From positions 62,001 to 126,000 of the forward strand of contig NZ_NHOT01000003.1 in NCBI RefSeq assembly GCF_002197755.1: DNA of 64,000 bases, in the 5' to 3' direction. Positions 36,900 to 46,044 of the stretch are shown piece by piece (within the stretch, counting starts at the first letter, position 1; every line of letters starts with the position of its first letter). Both the position numbers and the translations under genes were made by a program. A model generated the notes under the pieces. That model did not search any database and was not told the origin of the DNA. It saw only the letters and a program-made list of their open reading frames with translations. Source of the DNA: Pedobacter sp. AJM (GTDB lineage Bacteria; Bacteroidota; Bacteroidia; Sphingobacteriales; Sphingobacteriaceae).

Positions 36900-37133
36900 T
36901 TACCACACCGGTGGTGCATAGAAATTCTGCAGATTCTCACAATCATAGCCAAACCTGGTAATCAAAGATACGGCATCACCAATTTTGTCCACACTCGAAT
37001 CTATTCTCAAAATTTTATCTGAATCTGATAGGTCTACACTCCAGGTAGCTCCTGAGAGTAAGTTATTTAAATGTTGAGCAATTTTATTTAACTCAACTCC
37101 TGTTTGAATATTGGTTTTAAAAATCGAGATCAT
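36900..37133 (-). CDS. Small HMA-like protein
   Basis: A 77-residue protein of the ferredoxin-like small type common in Bacteroidota. Met-Ile-Ser-Ile-Phe-Lys-Thr-Asn-Ile strand, a helix, Trp-Ser-Val-Asp-Leu-Ser-Asp-Ser-Asp-Lys-Ile-Leu-Arg-Ile-Asp, a second helix, then Phe-Gly-Tyr-Asp-Cys. The beta-alpha-beta-beta-alpha-beta pattern recalls heavy-metal-associated domains, but the Cys-x-x-Cys metal site is absent. It is probably a degenerate-site relative of unknown function. The conserved Asp-Lys-Ile-Leu-Arg core argues that it is a real gene despite its size. Confidence 0.65.
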   Translation of the reverse strand: MISIFKTNIQTGVELNKIAQHLNNLLSGATWSVDLSDSDKILRIDSSVDKIGDAVSLITRFGYDCENLQNFYAPPVW

Positions 37134-37293
37134 AGCGCATTTTTTAATAATCTGTAAGGTTTTATTACATAAAGACGAATGAACTTTAAAATTACTTTAA
37201 AAATTTTTAGATTAAACATAAAGCTTTATTAACCAATATTTTAATTAAGACACTTAAATCAGATTTATCGTTTAATTGAATAATAACTATGCC

Positions 37294-37918
37294 CCCGTGG
37301 ATATAATTGATTTGTGCAGCATAACAATAAAATCTGAGGTAATCATCCTGATCTGCGGGAAACCTGATTCCGGTGAGTATAAATGCTAAATTTGAGGTAC
37401 TAAATATGTTCCCGCAGATATAATTGATTTACGCAGAACAATAAAATCTGCATTAATCATCCTCATTTGCGGGAAACCTGATTACGGTGAGTATAAATGC
37501 TAAATTTGAGGTTGCTAAATATACTCCCGCAGATATAACTGATTTGCGCAGAATAATAAAATCCGAGGTAATCATCCTGATCTACGAGAAACCTGATTAC
37601 GGTGAGTATAAATGCTGATTTTAAGGGTACTAAATATACTCCCGAGGATATAATTTGATTTACGCAGAACAATAAAATCTGCGTTAATCATCCTCATTTG
37701 CGGGAAACCTGATTACGGTGAGTATAAATGCTAAATTTGAGGTTACTAAATATGTTCCCGCAGATATAATTGATTTACGCAGAACAATAAAATCTGCGGT
37801 AATCATCCTAATCCGCGGGAAACCTGATTACGATGAGTATAAATGCTAAATTTGAGGGTGCTCAATATACTCCCGCAGATATAATTGATTTACGCAGAAC
37901 AATAAAATCTGTAGTAAT
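37294..37918. repeat. Tandem array of about 5.4 copies of a 115-117 bp hairpin-forming unit
   Basis: Units begin with CCCG at 37294, 37411, 37526, 37641, 37757 and 37872, so spacings are 117, 115, 115, 116 and 115 bp; the sixth copy stops about 47 bp in. Each unit has a first part of about 63 nt whose 27-nt arms are mutually complementary at about 20 positions: outer CCCGCAGAT/ATCTGCGGG, a middle 5-bp match, inner ACGCAGA/TCTGCG, loop about ACAATAAAA. A less structured 52-nt tail contains AAACCTGATTACGGTGAG and TATAAATGCTAAATTTGAGG. No open frame runs through it. The array lies between a small minus-strand gene and the arginine decarboxylase gene. The rest of 37134-38089 is A+T rich without a gene. 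Confidence 0.92.
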
Positions 37919-38089
37919 GGAGACCTTCCTTTTCATTATAATTTAAACACATACTGCCTGTTCCTGTTTATAAACATAATGTGAACATGTGTTGAGAAAA
38001 ACTATTGCGTTGCTCTACCGTAAAAATATTTTCAATACCGATTAATTCTCGATTTAAAATTACATTTTTGCAAAAATTATTTAAAGTAA

Positions 38090-39478
38090 ATGCAGAGTTA
38101 CTCAGAATTTCTCGATCTAAGCGTTGGCTTTCCACAAGAAGGCTTTGATGTGATAGATGATGAATTATATTTTCAGGATTTAAACCTGATGGAAATGATT
38201 GAAACATACGGTACACCCCTGCGTTTCACGTACTTACCAATGGTAACTAAGAAAATTCAGCAAGCGAAGATTCTTTTCCAGACTGCCATTTTAAAGAACA
38301 ATTACCGTGGTGATTACAAGTATTGCTATTGTACAAAAAGTTCACATTTCCGCCACATTGTTGAAGAAGCTTTGAAGAACAATATCCACCTGGAAACTTC
38401 TTCGGCTTTTGATATGCCTATGGTTGATGCTTTGGAGAAAAAAGGACACTTAACTAAGGATACGACGATCATTTGCAACGGATTTAAAACTTATCAGTAT
38501 AAGCAATACATCATTGATATGCTGCATGACGGTTATAAAAACATCATTCCGGTGTTGGATAACAAAGAGGAATTTAACCTTTTTGATGATGAAGTAGATA
38601 TTGATACACCTTGTAACCTGGGTATTCGTATAGCAGCTGAGGAGCAGCCTGATTCGCAATTTTATACTTCGCGCTTAGGTGTGCGTATGGAGGATATTAT
38701 CGATTTCTACAACAATAAAATCGTTCATAACCCGAATTTTCGCGTTAAATTATTACACTTTTTCATCAACTCTGGCATTACCGATTCACCGTATTACTGG
38801 AATGAGTTGGAGAAATATGTCACGCTTTACTGCAAGTTCAAAAAGATCAATCCTGATTTAGACACTTTGGATATTGGTGGTGGCATGCCATTTAAAGACT
38901 CGTTGGTTTTCGATTTCGATTACGAATATATGGTAAACGAAATTGTTAAACGGATTAAAGAAATCTGCGCCATCCATGAAGTAATGGAGCCGGATATCAT
39001 TACCGAATTCGGCAAATATACAGTCGCTGAAGCATCTGGTATTTTATATAAAGTTTTAGGCCGTAAGCAACAGAACGACCGTGAACGTTGGTTAATGCTG
39101 GATGGTTCTTTCATTACCAACCTGCCGGATGTTTGGGCATTAAATCAAAAATATATTCTTTTGCCCATCAACAACTGGGATGCAGAATACGAACGGGTGA
39201 ATTTAGGTGGCATCACCTGCGATGGTCAGGATTATTACAACCAGGAAGCACATATGAACAGTGTGTTTATGCCAAAAACACGTAAAGTGCAATACTTAGG
39301 TTTCTTCCACACTGGTGCTTACCAGGAAGTGTTGAGTGGTTATGGCGGTATTCACCATTGCTTATTACCTAGTCCGAAACATGTACTGATTCGCAGAAAC
39401 CGGGATGAAAGCTTCAATTTTGAAGTTTTTGGTGAGGAACAAAACAGTAAGCAGGTATTGAAGATTCTGGGTTACTAG
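38090..39478 (+). CDS. speA: Arginine decarboxylase (PLP, fold type III)
   Basis: A 462-residue decarboxylase of the alanine-racemase/ODC fold, the short Bacteroidota form of biosynthetic arginine decarboxylase. The PLP lysine is Lys83 in Tyr-Cys-Tyr-Cys-Thr-Lys-Ser-Ser-His-Phe. Phosphate-binding Gly-Gly-Gly-Met-Pro is near 263, Glu-Phe-Gly-Lys-Tyr near 305, and the second-subunit catalytic Cys-Asp-Gly-Gln-Asp near 380. It makes agmatine for polyamine synthesis. It is shorter than E. coli SpeA (about 650 residues), lacking the inserted helical bundle. It lies 170 bp downstream of the hairpin array, which therefore sits in its upstream region. Confidence 0.88.
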   Translation: MQSYSEFLDLSVGFPQEGFDVIDDELYFQDLNLMEMIETYGTPLRFTYLPMVTKKIQQAKILFQTAILKNNYRGDYKYCYCTKSSHFRHIVEEALKNNIHLETSSAFDMPMVDALEKKGHLTKDTTIICNGFKTYQYKQYIIDMLHDGYKNIIPVLDNKEEFNLFDDEVDIDTPCNLGIRIAAEEQPDSQFYTSRLGVRMEDIIDFYNNKIVHNPNFRVKLLHFFINSGITDSPYYWNELEKYVTLYCKFKKINPDLDTLDIGGGMPFKDSLVFDFDYEYMVNEIVKRIKEICAIHEVMEPDIITEFGKYTVAEASGILYKVLGRKQQNDRERWLMLDGSFITNLPDVWALNQKYILLPINNWDAEYERVNLGGITCDGQDYYNQEAHMNSVFMPKTRKVQYLGFFHTGAYQEVLSGYGGIHHCLLPSPKHVLIRRNRDESFNFEVFGEEQNSKQVLKILGY

Positions 39479-39528
39479 ATCAGTTGTCTCTTACGGATGA
39501 TGCGCAACAGTTCTTAAATAAGAAAATC

Positions 39529-39560
39529 AAAAACTCGAGGTAAATGTGCTTCGAGTTTTT
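39529..39560 (+). terminator. Terminator of the arginine decarboxylase gene
   Basis: AAAAACTCGA (39529-39538) pairs with TCGAGTTTTT (39551-39560), followed by more T residues, 50 bp after the stop codon. Confidence 0.75.
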
Positions 39561-39634
39561 TTATTTACAAAGGATATTCTAATTTTATAAAATTGCCAGA
39601 CTGGTAACTCAAAACTTTTAACCCATAACACATT

Positions 39635-40531
39635 ATGCAATTCGGTAAAGTAGATGACCCATCAATTATAGATTTCACACTTCCTGCTGATGCGCCGGAA
39701 ACGGAAGCTATCCTGAAAGCAAATAAAGCCAGGCAGGATTTCAAGGCATACGTAGGTTGTGCGAAATGGAATAAAGCAGACCTAAAAGGTTTTTATCCAA
39801 AGGGCACAAAAGACGAACTCACCTACTATTCTACTCAGTTTAATTCCATTGAATTAAACGCCACATTTTACGGAATGCCAAGTAGTGAACAGGTAATCAC
39901 CTGGACGCAAAAAACTCCGGATGATTTTAAATTCTTTCCAAAACTAACCAATACCATTAGCCATTTTAAAAGGTTAATTAATGTGAAGGAGCCTGTAGCG
40001 CAATATTGCGATGCCATCAGTAATTTTGAAAATAAACTCGGAATGGCTTTTCTTCAGCTTCATGATAATTTTAAACCCAAAGACCTGGAGCGGCTGAAAA
40101 TAGTGGTCAAGGAGTTTCCAAAAGTAATTCCGCTGGCTGTTGAGGTCAGAAATGCTGAATGGTTTTCCAATCCGGCTATTGGAAATGAGTTTGCCAAGTT
40201 ATTTGAAGATAATAGCATTACGAATATTATTGTTGATACCGCCGGACGAAGAGATATGCTTCATATGCGCTTAACCACACCAACTGCTTTTATCCGGTTT
40301 GTTGGAGCCAATGATGATCATATTGATAAAAAACGCCTGGATGATTGGGTGGAAAGAATTGTAGAATGGAAGAAACAAGGTTTGGAAAACCTGTACTTTT
40401 TCGTTCACCAGAATGTAGAACTTTCCTCACCATTATTCTCAGCTTACTTTACTGAGCAGTTAAACAAAGCTGCAGGAACTGATCTTAAAATTCCGTTTAT
40501 GGCCAATTCAAAACCCGCTACCTTATTCTAA
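39635..40531 (+). CDS. DUF72 domain-containing protein
   Basis: A 298-residue TIM-barrel-like protein of the DUF72/YecE family. Signature features are Tyr-Val-Gly-Cys-Ala-Lys-Trp near residue 45, Tyr-Tyr-Ser-Thr-Gln-Phe-Asn-Ser-Ile-Glu-Leu-Asn-Ala-Thr-Phe-Tyr near 75, Phe-Lys-Phe-Phe-Pro-Lys near 110, and Leu-Gly-Met-Ala-Phe-Leu-Gln-Leu near 145. No reaction is established for the family. Monocistronic, with a small hairpin (40544-40551 with 40561-40568) after the stop. Confidence 0.93.
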   Translation: MQFGKVDDPSIIDFTLPADAPETEAILKANKARQDFKAYVGCAKWNKADLKGFYPKGTKDELTYYSTQFNSIELNATFYGMPSSEQVITWTQKTPDDFKFFPKLTNTISHFKRLINVKEPVAQYCDAISNFENKLGMAFLQLHDNFKPKDLERLKIVVKEFPKVIPLAVEVRNAEWFSNPAIGNEFAKLFEDNSITNIIVDTAGRRDMLHMRLTTPTAFIRFVGANDDHIDKKRLDDWVERIVEWKKQGLENLYFFVHQNVELSSPLFSAYFTEQLNKAAGTDLKIPFMANSKPATLF

Positions 40532-40573
40532 ATATACGAAGCATCTTGCAGCATAAAAACCTGCAAGACTTTT

Positions 40574-41776
40574 CTAGTTCACCAACTGCAGTTTCTCTCT
40601 TTTACAGGCGATGGCAATAGCCAGAATCAGCCCCAGAGCTACAATACATAAACTAACTGGAAAAAGATAATCCATGCCAAATCCAGTAGAAACAGTACCC
40701 AGTAAAGGTCCGGTGATACCTAAGGAAAGATCGATAAACAAGCCATAACTACCTAATGCTGAACCCTGACTGGATGCGGGAATTAAGCGAACCGCTTCTA
40801 CTCCAAGTGCCGGAAACACCAGTGAAAACCCTAAGCCCGCAACACCGGCTCCAAAGAGCGTAATCACCGGATCTGCGGCCAGTGCAATAATACTCAAGCC
40901 GACCAATTCCATCGCCAGGCAGGCAATAGCAGTTTTCATCCCTCCATATTGATTAATTGCCCCTGCAAAGATCAACCTGCCTAAAACGAACATCACACTG
41001 AACAATGAAAGGCAAAGCACGGCACCTGTCCAGTGTAAATAATTATAATATAAGGTGATAAAAGTTGAAATGGCACCAAAGCCGACACCTCCTGCAGCCA
41101 GGCAAAGTCCGTATGGTGTTACTTTTTTAAGCACATGCAAAAAGGATTGTGGTGCCTCCTTGCTCGTTCCCATCAGGTTAATTTTACTATGGGCATAAAT
41201 CAATCCTCCGATACCAATGAGGATGATAAAAACGGCAATGTAGACAATACCGAAAGTATTGCTGATAATCACACCAAGCGGCGCGCCTGCGGCAAGAGCG
41301 CCATAATTACCAATGCCATTATAACTGATTGCTTTTGCAGTGTGCTGACGACCTAATTTCAAGATAGCCCAGTTGATCGGGCTTGTACCAACCAGCCCTT
41401 CAGAAAAACCGGTTATTAAGCGCATCACCATCATTAAGCCTAAGCTGATCATCCGGAAATCCTGCAGGAAAGCCACCGCAAACAATATGATTCCACTTAC
41501 GATAAAACCTGCCATGCTCATCATTACCGCAGGCTTCGGTCCGCTTTTATCTACTATTTTCCCTCCAAAACCACGGAACAAGAAAGTGGCTGCATATTGC
41601 AGGCTGATCACAATGCCTGCCACCATAGTATTGAATCCCAAAGGACCATGCAGATATTCAGGCAATACGGCTAGCGTAAGGCCAATGGTAAAATAGCCTA
41701 AAAAAGTAAAAGTAACATAACTAATAATGGTTAAGTTAATATTTTGCCTGGTCGTATTTTGGCTTTCAGCTTGCAT
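40574..41776 (-). CDS. MFS transporter
   Basis: A 400-residue major facilitator with about twelve membrane helices. The start at 41776 (Met-Gln-Ala-Glu-Ser-Gln) is chosen; the frame runs 33 codons further but that part is Cys/Lys/Phe-rich and not family-like. The loop 2-3 region carries Gly-Gly-Lys-Ile-Val-Asp-Lys-Ser-Gly-Pro-Lys, equivalent to the MFS A motif. It resembles the arabinose/YfcJ-like efflux subgroup; the substrate is unknown. A 12-bp palindrome TTGCAGCTGCAA (41787-41798) lies 11 bp upstream of the start and could be an operator. Confidence 0.9.
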   Translation of the reverse strand: MQAESQNTTRQNINLTIISYVTFTFLGYFTIGLTLAVLPEYLHGPLGFNTMVAGIVISLQYAATFLFRGFGGKIVDKSGPKPAVMMSMAGFIVSGIILFAVAFLQDFRMISLGLMMVMRLITGFSEGLVGTSPINWAILKLGRQHTAKAISYNGIGNYGALAAGAPLGVIISNTFGIVYIAVFIILIGIGGLIYAHSKINLMGTSKEAPQSFLHVLKKVTPYGLCLAAGGVGFGAISTFITLYYNYLHWTGAVLCLSLFSVMFVLGRLIFAGAINQYGGMKTAIACLAMELVGLSIIALAADPVITLFGAGVAGLGFSLVFPALGVEAVRLIPASSQGSALGSYGLFIDLSLGITGPLLGTVSTGFGMDYLFPVSLCIVALGLILAIAIACKREKLQLVN

Positions 41777-41888
41777 AAAATGTGTATTGCAGCTGCAAAT
41801 TTGTTTAAAATTATACAAATAATACTTATAAAAGATCAGGGATGACTTTCGGTAAAAACTTCGCTTGAAAAACACACTAATAAACTAC

Positions 41889-42386
41889 CTAAATACGCTT
41901 ATAGCTACTTTCTATGGCTATTGTTTCTGCTTCTCCGGGCATGATGTTATAGGCACTAAAAATGATTTCATCATCACTAATGATTTCGAGTGCTGTACGC
42001 CATCCAAATAACTGATCGCCATATTCAGGATTTCCCCACGAACCTAAGATCGAAAATCCCTTTTCTGTAGCCTCACCGGTTGCCTGCATCATCTGCGTCC
42101 CCATATGGAATGTGTCAATCCAGCTCAATGTAAATTTTTGGTAAGGAATGTCAAAGCCAATGATCATTTTGCCTGTTAATGGTTTCCCCCCTAAACTGCT
42201 TTGGTAATCATAAGAAATGAACCGACCATCTAAAATCGATGTAATTTCTGCAATTGAAGGAGATTCATCAGCTAAAACATCTTTTTCGAACCAGGTTTTT
42301 GAAGTTCCTTTCCAGTTGCCTGCTAAACTTTTAATCTTTTGGTGAGCGCCGTCCTCCATTGATTGCTCAAATTTACCTTTTGCCAT
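41889..42386 (-). CDS. DUF1579 family protein
   Basis: A 165-residue beta-barrel-like protein with the family opening Leu-Ala-Gly-Asn-Trp-Lys-Gly-Thr-Ser-Lys-Thr-Trp and the central Gly-Lys-Met-Ile-Ile-Gly-Phe-Asp and Phe-Thr-Leu-Ser-Trp-Ile-Asp. The start at 42386 (Met-Ala-Lys-Gly-Lys-Phe) is preferred to an ATG nine codons upstream, since the family begins near here. No signal peptide. The lipocalin-like shape suggests a small-molecule binder of unknown role. It precedes the MFS gene by about 110 bp and may be cotranscribed with it. Confidence 0.85.
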   Translation of the reverse strand: MAKGKFEQSMEDGAHQKIKSLAGNWKGTSKTWFEKDVLADESPSIAEITSILDGRFISYDYQSSLGGKPLTGKMIIGFDIPYQKFTLSWIDTFHMGTQMMQATGEATEKGFSILGSWGNPEYGDQLFGWRTALEIISDDEIIFSAYNIMPGEAETIAIESSYKRI

Positions 42387-42484
42387 ACTCAAATTTAAAA
42401 AATATAATAGCATTATTTCTACGAGATGAATATAAAATTCAACCTGAAAATTGATAACTGAAAATTATTTTTCTATCTTGTTTT

Positions 42485-43198
42485 ATGCTAAAAAACCTAG
42501 ATTTAAGTCAGGTAATTGTACTAGACATAGAAACTGTTCCGCAATACCAATCTTATGAGGATGTTCCCGCCCATCTGCAGGAGCTTTGGGATCATAAAAC
42601 CAGTCATCAGCGCAAACCTGAGCAAAGTGCCCATGAATTTTATGAGCGTGCCGGCATCTTAGCAGAATTCGGTAAAATAATTTGCATCAGTCTCGGGATT
42701 TTCAGTTTTCAAAACCAATCTTATTCCTTGCGGCTGAAGTCTTTTGCCGGCGATAACGAGAAGGAAATATTAAATCAATTTGCAGGCCTGATTGAAAAAC
42801 AGTCACCTTCACTCCTCTTTTGTGCACACAATGGAAAAGAATTTGATTACCCCTATATCTGCAGGCGATTATTGATAAACGGACTGGAAATTCCGGCACA
42901 TCTGGATATTTCAGGTAAAAAACCATGGGAAGTAAAGCACCTGGATACGATGGAAATGTGGAAATTCGGCGACTACAAGCATTATACCTCCTTAAGCTTG
43001 CTGGCTGCTATTCTGGATATTCCGACACCGAAAGATGATATTGACGGTAGCCAGGTGCGACAAGTATATTATGAAGAGAAAAATCTGGAGCGCATTGTAA
43101 CCTATTGCCAGAAGGATGTTGTCACCACGGCCCAGGTATTGTTAAAATTTAAAGGCATGGATATAATTTCAGCAGAAAACATTACCATTGTAAACTGA
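42485..43198 (+). CDS. DEDDy-type 3'-5' exonuclease (PolB-like domain)
   Basis: A 237-residue stand-alone exonuclease domain related to the proofreading domain of family B polymerases. The four acidic motifs are visible: Leu-Asp-Ile-Glu-Thr-Val-Pro (about 17-23), Cys-Ala-His-Asn-Gly-Lys-Glu-Phe-Asp near 115, and Tyr-Cys-Gln-Lys-Asp near 215 (the YxxxD of DEDDy). It degrades DNA or RNA ends with two metal ions. No polymerase domain is attached. The TGA stop overlaps the ATG of the ABC ATPase gene by one base (43198), so the two are translationally coupled. Confidence 0.9.
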   Translation: MLKNLDLSQVIVLDIETVPQYQSYEDVPAHLQELWDHKTSHQRKPEQSAHEFYERAGILAEFGKIICISLGIFSFQNQSYSLRLKSFAGDNEKEILNQFAGLIEKQSPSLLFCAHNGKEFDYPYICRRLLINGLEIPAHLDISGKKPWEVKHLDTMEMWKFGDYKHYTSLSLLAAILDIPTPKDDIDGSQVRQVYYEEKNLERIVTYCQKDVVTTAQVLLKFKGMDIISAENITIVN

Positions 43199-44901
43199 TG
43201 CTAAATGTTGAAAACTTAACGATCGATTTTTACAACCGGGATGAAAAGACCTGGTTCAAAGCTGTAAAAACTATTAATTTTAATGTTAAGAAGGGAACGG
43301 TTTTAGGAATTGTGGGTGAATCAGGCTCTGGAAAATCCGTTACTTCATTTTCCATTATGCGCCTGCATGACGAACGTACAGCCCATATCTCCGGGAAAAT
43401 AGATTTTGAAGACATCAGCCTGCTTCATTTAAGTTCGAATGAAATTCGCCAGATCAGAGGAAATCAGATTTCTATGATTTTCCAGGAACCGATGACTTCC
43501 CTGAACCCTGTATTTACCTGTGGAGAACAGGTAGCAGAAGCCATCATACTGCATCAAAAAGTAAATAAGCTCACCGCTAAGGAACGAACCATTAAACTGT
43601 TTAACGAAGTTCAGCTTCCACGCCCTGAAAAAATATTTGACAGTTATCCGCATCAAATCTCCGGTGGGCAAAAACAAAGGGTGATGATTGCAATGGCTTT
43701 GAGCTGCAATCCTAAATTGCTGATTGCAGATGAACCAACAACTGCACTGGATGTTACCGTTCAGAAGACCATCCTGCAGCTGCTTTTAAAACTAAAAGAA
43801 GAACGCGATATGGCCATGATTTTCATTTCGCATGATTTAGGCGTAGTTAATGAAATTGCAGATGAAGTAGCTGTTATGTATAAAGGCGAAATTGTGGAGC
43901 AGGGCCCTGCCAAAACGATTTTCGAACATCCACAGCACCCATATACAAAAGGATTGCTGGCTTGCCGTCCATCACCTGCCCTGCAGTTAAAAAAACTTCC
44001 TGTAGTTGCTGATTTCCTCACCGGAAAAACAGCGGATTTAAATACACATTTGCAGGTATCTAATCAATTAACGGATGAGGAAATTGCATCCAGAAGAGCA
44101 CTACTTTATGCCAGCCAACCTTTACTCGAGGTAAAAGAACTGTCTACCTGGTATCCGATTTACAATGGATTGTTTGGCAAAGTTACTGATTATGTAAAGG
44201 CTGTAGATAAAATCAGTTTCCAGGTTTTTCCAGGAGAAACCCTAGGCCTGGTTGGCGAATCTGGTTGCGGCAAAACCACACTGGGCCGAACAATTTTAAG
44301 GTTAATTCAGCCAACATCCGGTAGCATTAGCTTTAATGGGTTGGATATTACGAATATCAGCAAATCTGAATTACGGAAACTGAGAAAAGACATTCAGATC
44401 ATTTTTCAAGATCCTTACGCCTCATTGAACCCAAAACTCAGCATTGGACAGTCTATAATGGAACCTTTACAGGTTCATCAGCTTTACCGGAATGACACGG
44501 AAAGGAAACAAAAAGTGATGGACTTATTGGCTAAAGTTGGCCTGAAACCTGAACACTTTAACCGCTATCCACATGAATTTAGTGGAGGTCAGCGACAGCG
44601 TGTAGTCATCGCCAGAGCACTGGCACTGGAACCTAAATTTATTGTTTGTGATGAATCTGTTTCTGCACTGGATGTTTCGGTACAGGCACAGGTGTTAAAT
44701 TTAATCAGAGACCTGCAACATGAATTCGGGTTGACCTATATTTTCATTTCTCATGATCTGGCTGTGGTTAAACACATCTCCGACCGCATTCTGGTGATGA
44801 ATAAAGGCAAAATTGAAGAAGAAGGATTTCCTGAACAAATTTTCCATGCACCAAAAGCAGTTTATACCCGAAAATTAATAGAAGCCATCCCAGGAAGTTA
44901 A
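43198..44901 (+). CDS. Fused dipeptide/oligopeptide-type ABC transporter ATP-binding protein
   Basis: A 567-residue protein with two ABC ATPase domains in one chain, equivalent to DppD plus DppF. First domain: Walker A Gly-Glu-Ser-Gly-Ser-Gly-Lys-Ser near residue 39, signature Ser-Gly-Gly-Gln-Lys-Gln, Walker B Leu-Leu-Ile-Ala-Asp-Glu-Pro. Second: Gly-Glu-Ser-Gly-Cys-Gly-Lys-Thr near 352, Ser-Gly-Gly-Gln-Arg-Gln, and Phe-Ile-Val-Cys-Asp-Glu-Ser (Ser replaces the usual Pro). Oligo_HPY-type linkers follow each domain. No permease or binding protein genes lie in the window, so it must work with components encoded elsewhere. Confidence 0.95.
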   Translation: MLNVENLTIDFYNRDEKTWFKAVKTINFNVKKGTVLGIVGESGSGKSVTSFSIMRLHDERTAHISGKIDFEDISLLHLSSNEIRQIRGNQISMIFQEPMTSLNPVFTCGEQVAEAIILHQKVNKLTAKERTIKLFNEVQLPRPEKIFDSYPHQISGGQKQRVMIAMALSCNPKLLIADEPTTALDVTVQKTILQLLLKLKEERDMAMIFISHDLGVVNEIADEVAVMYKGEIVEQGPAKTIFEHPQHPYTKGLLACRPSPALQLKKLPVVADFLTGKTADLNTHLQVSNQLTDEEIASRRALLYASQPLLEVKELSTWYPIYNGLFGKVTDYVKAVDKISFQVFPGETLGLVGESGCGKTTLGRTILRLIQPTSGSISFNGLDITNISKSELRKLRKDIQIIFQDPYASLNPKLSIGQSIMEPLQVHQLYRNDTERKQKVMDLLAKVGLKPEHFNRYPHEFSGGQRQRVVIARALALEPKFIVCDESVSALDVSVQAQVLNLIRDLQHEFGLTYIFISHDLAVVKHISDRILVMNKGKIEEEGFPEQIFHAPKAVYTRKLIEAIPGS

Positions 44902-44908
44902 CAAATAC

Positions 44909-45937
44909 ATGCTACGTCATATTCTTATTATGTTGTGCATTGCTACGACTGTAACTAAAGCACAAAGCGTCAAAATCATTCAATCTACCTATCTTTTCGA
45001 AAATGCACCATTTGCTGCCTGCCATGCCTCTACCCTTGTAGATTTGGGTAACGGAAACATAATGGCCGCATGGTTTGGCGGAAAACATGAAGGCAGTAAA
45101 GATGTTGTGATCTGGTCAGCACTTAAAACCCGCAATAAATGGACTGCGCCTATTGAAATCGCAAACGGAATACTGCAGGATACCATGAGGTTTGCCTGTT
45201 GGAATCCGGTACTTTTCAAATCAAATAATGGAATGTTAACTTTGCACTACAAGGTTGGGCCAAACCCAAGGGAATGGTGGGCCATGTACAAAACTTCTAA
45301 AGACAATGGAAAAACATGGTCTGCTGCCATGAGGTTACCTGACGGATTTCTGGGGCCGATTAAAAACAAACCCATACAACTGAATAATGGCACGATTCTT
45401 TACCCCTCCAGCACGGAGAGTTTAGATGAGAAATCATGGAAGGTTCACCTTGAAAAAACAGATGCAAAAAATAACAACTGGAGAAGGATTGAAATAGATT
45501 GTGATACTTTTGGTGTTATCCAACCATTCATACTTACTTATGCGGATGGCCGCATGCAACTCCTTTGCCGAAGCCGGCAAAATGTAATTGCAGACAGCTG
45601 GTCAGCCGATCAGGGTGAAACATGGTCTAAAATTAAAGCCACTCAACTCCCCAATCCCAATTCCGGCAGCGATGCTGTCACTTTAAAAGATGGTCGGCAG
45701 TTACTCATTTATAACCCTTTAAGGGCCAGAAAAAACTGGTGGGAAGGCCGATCGGTATTAAAACTCGCCATATCAAAAGATGGTAAAACCTGGAAGGACA
45801 TTTATACATTGGAAAACCATGACACTGGGGAATATAGCTATCCGGCAATTATTCAGGATCAGCAAGGGAATGTACATTTAAGCTACACAGCGTTACGTAC
45901 AAAAATTAAATATGTCATGCTAAAGATAGCAGACTAA
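44909..45937 (+). CDS. Secreted sialidase-fold (BNR repeat) protein
   Basis: A 342-residue secreted protein (signal peptide about 1-18) with a six-bladed sialidase propeller. Asp-box repeats are Ser-Lys-Asp-Asn-Gly-Lys-Thr-Trp near 130, Ser-Ala-Asp-Gln-Gly-Glu-Thr-Trp near 230 and Ser-Lys-Asp-Gly-Lys-Thr-Trp near 290. The early Leu-Gly-Asn-Gly-Asn-Ile-Met-Ala-Ala-Trp-Phe-Gly-Gly motif is that of the broader exo-sialidase family, which also includes lyases and rhamnosidases, so the sugar specificity is open. It starts 7 bp after the ABC ATPase stop and is likely in the same transcript. Confidence 0.87.
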   Translation: MLRHILIMLCIATTVTKAQSVKIIQSTYLFENAPFAACHASTLVDLGNGNIMAAWFGGKHEGSKDVVIWSALKTRNKWTAPIEIANGILQDTMRFACWNPVLFKSNNGMLTLHYKVGPNPREWWAMYKTSKDNGKTWSAAMRLPDGFLGPIKNKPIQLNNGTILYPSSTESLDEKSWKVHLEKTDAKNNNWRRIEIDCDTFGVIQPFILTYADGRMQLLCRSRQNVIADSWSADQGETWSKIKATQLPNPNSGSDAVTLKDGRQLLIYNPLRARKNWWEGRSVLKLAISKDGKTWKDIYTLENHDTGEYSYPAIIQDQQGNVHLSYTALRTKIKYVMLKIAD

Positions 45938-46044
45938 TCATTTAAATCCAGTAAGACTGAGGCAGTAAGAATTGCTTTTTTTGACGTTCAAAAATGGCCG
46001 CTTCAGCATCTTTTCTGTATCTTCGGTAAATTCAGTTTTAAACT

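Noticed and set aside
36831..37022. A 63-codon plus-strand frame after the PhnA gene
   Set aside because: It begins inside an intergenic inverted repeat and lies antisense to the small HMA-like gene at 36900-37133, whose residue pattern is far more protein-like.
37463..37672. A minus-strand frame inside the 115-bp array
   Set aside because: It depends on the exact length of two units and does not persist in the others, so the array is not coding.
37294..37918. Possible CRISPR array
   Set aside because: The repeated unit is 115-117 bp over its whole length and adjacent units are alike throughout; there are no short identical repeats separated by unique spacers, and no cas genes.
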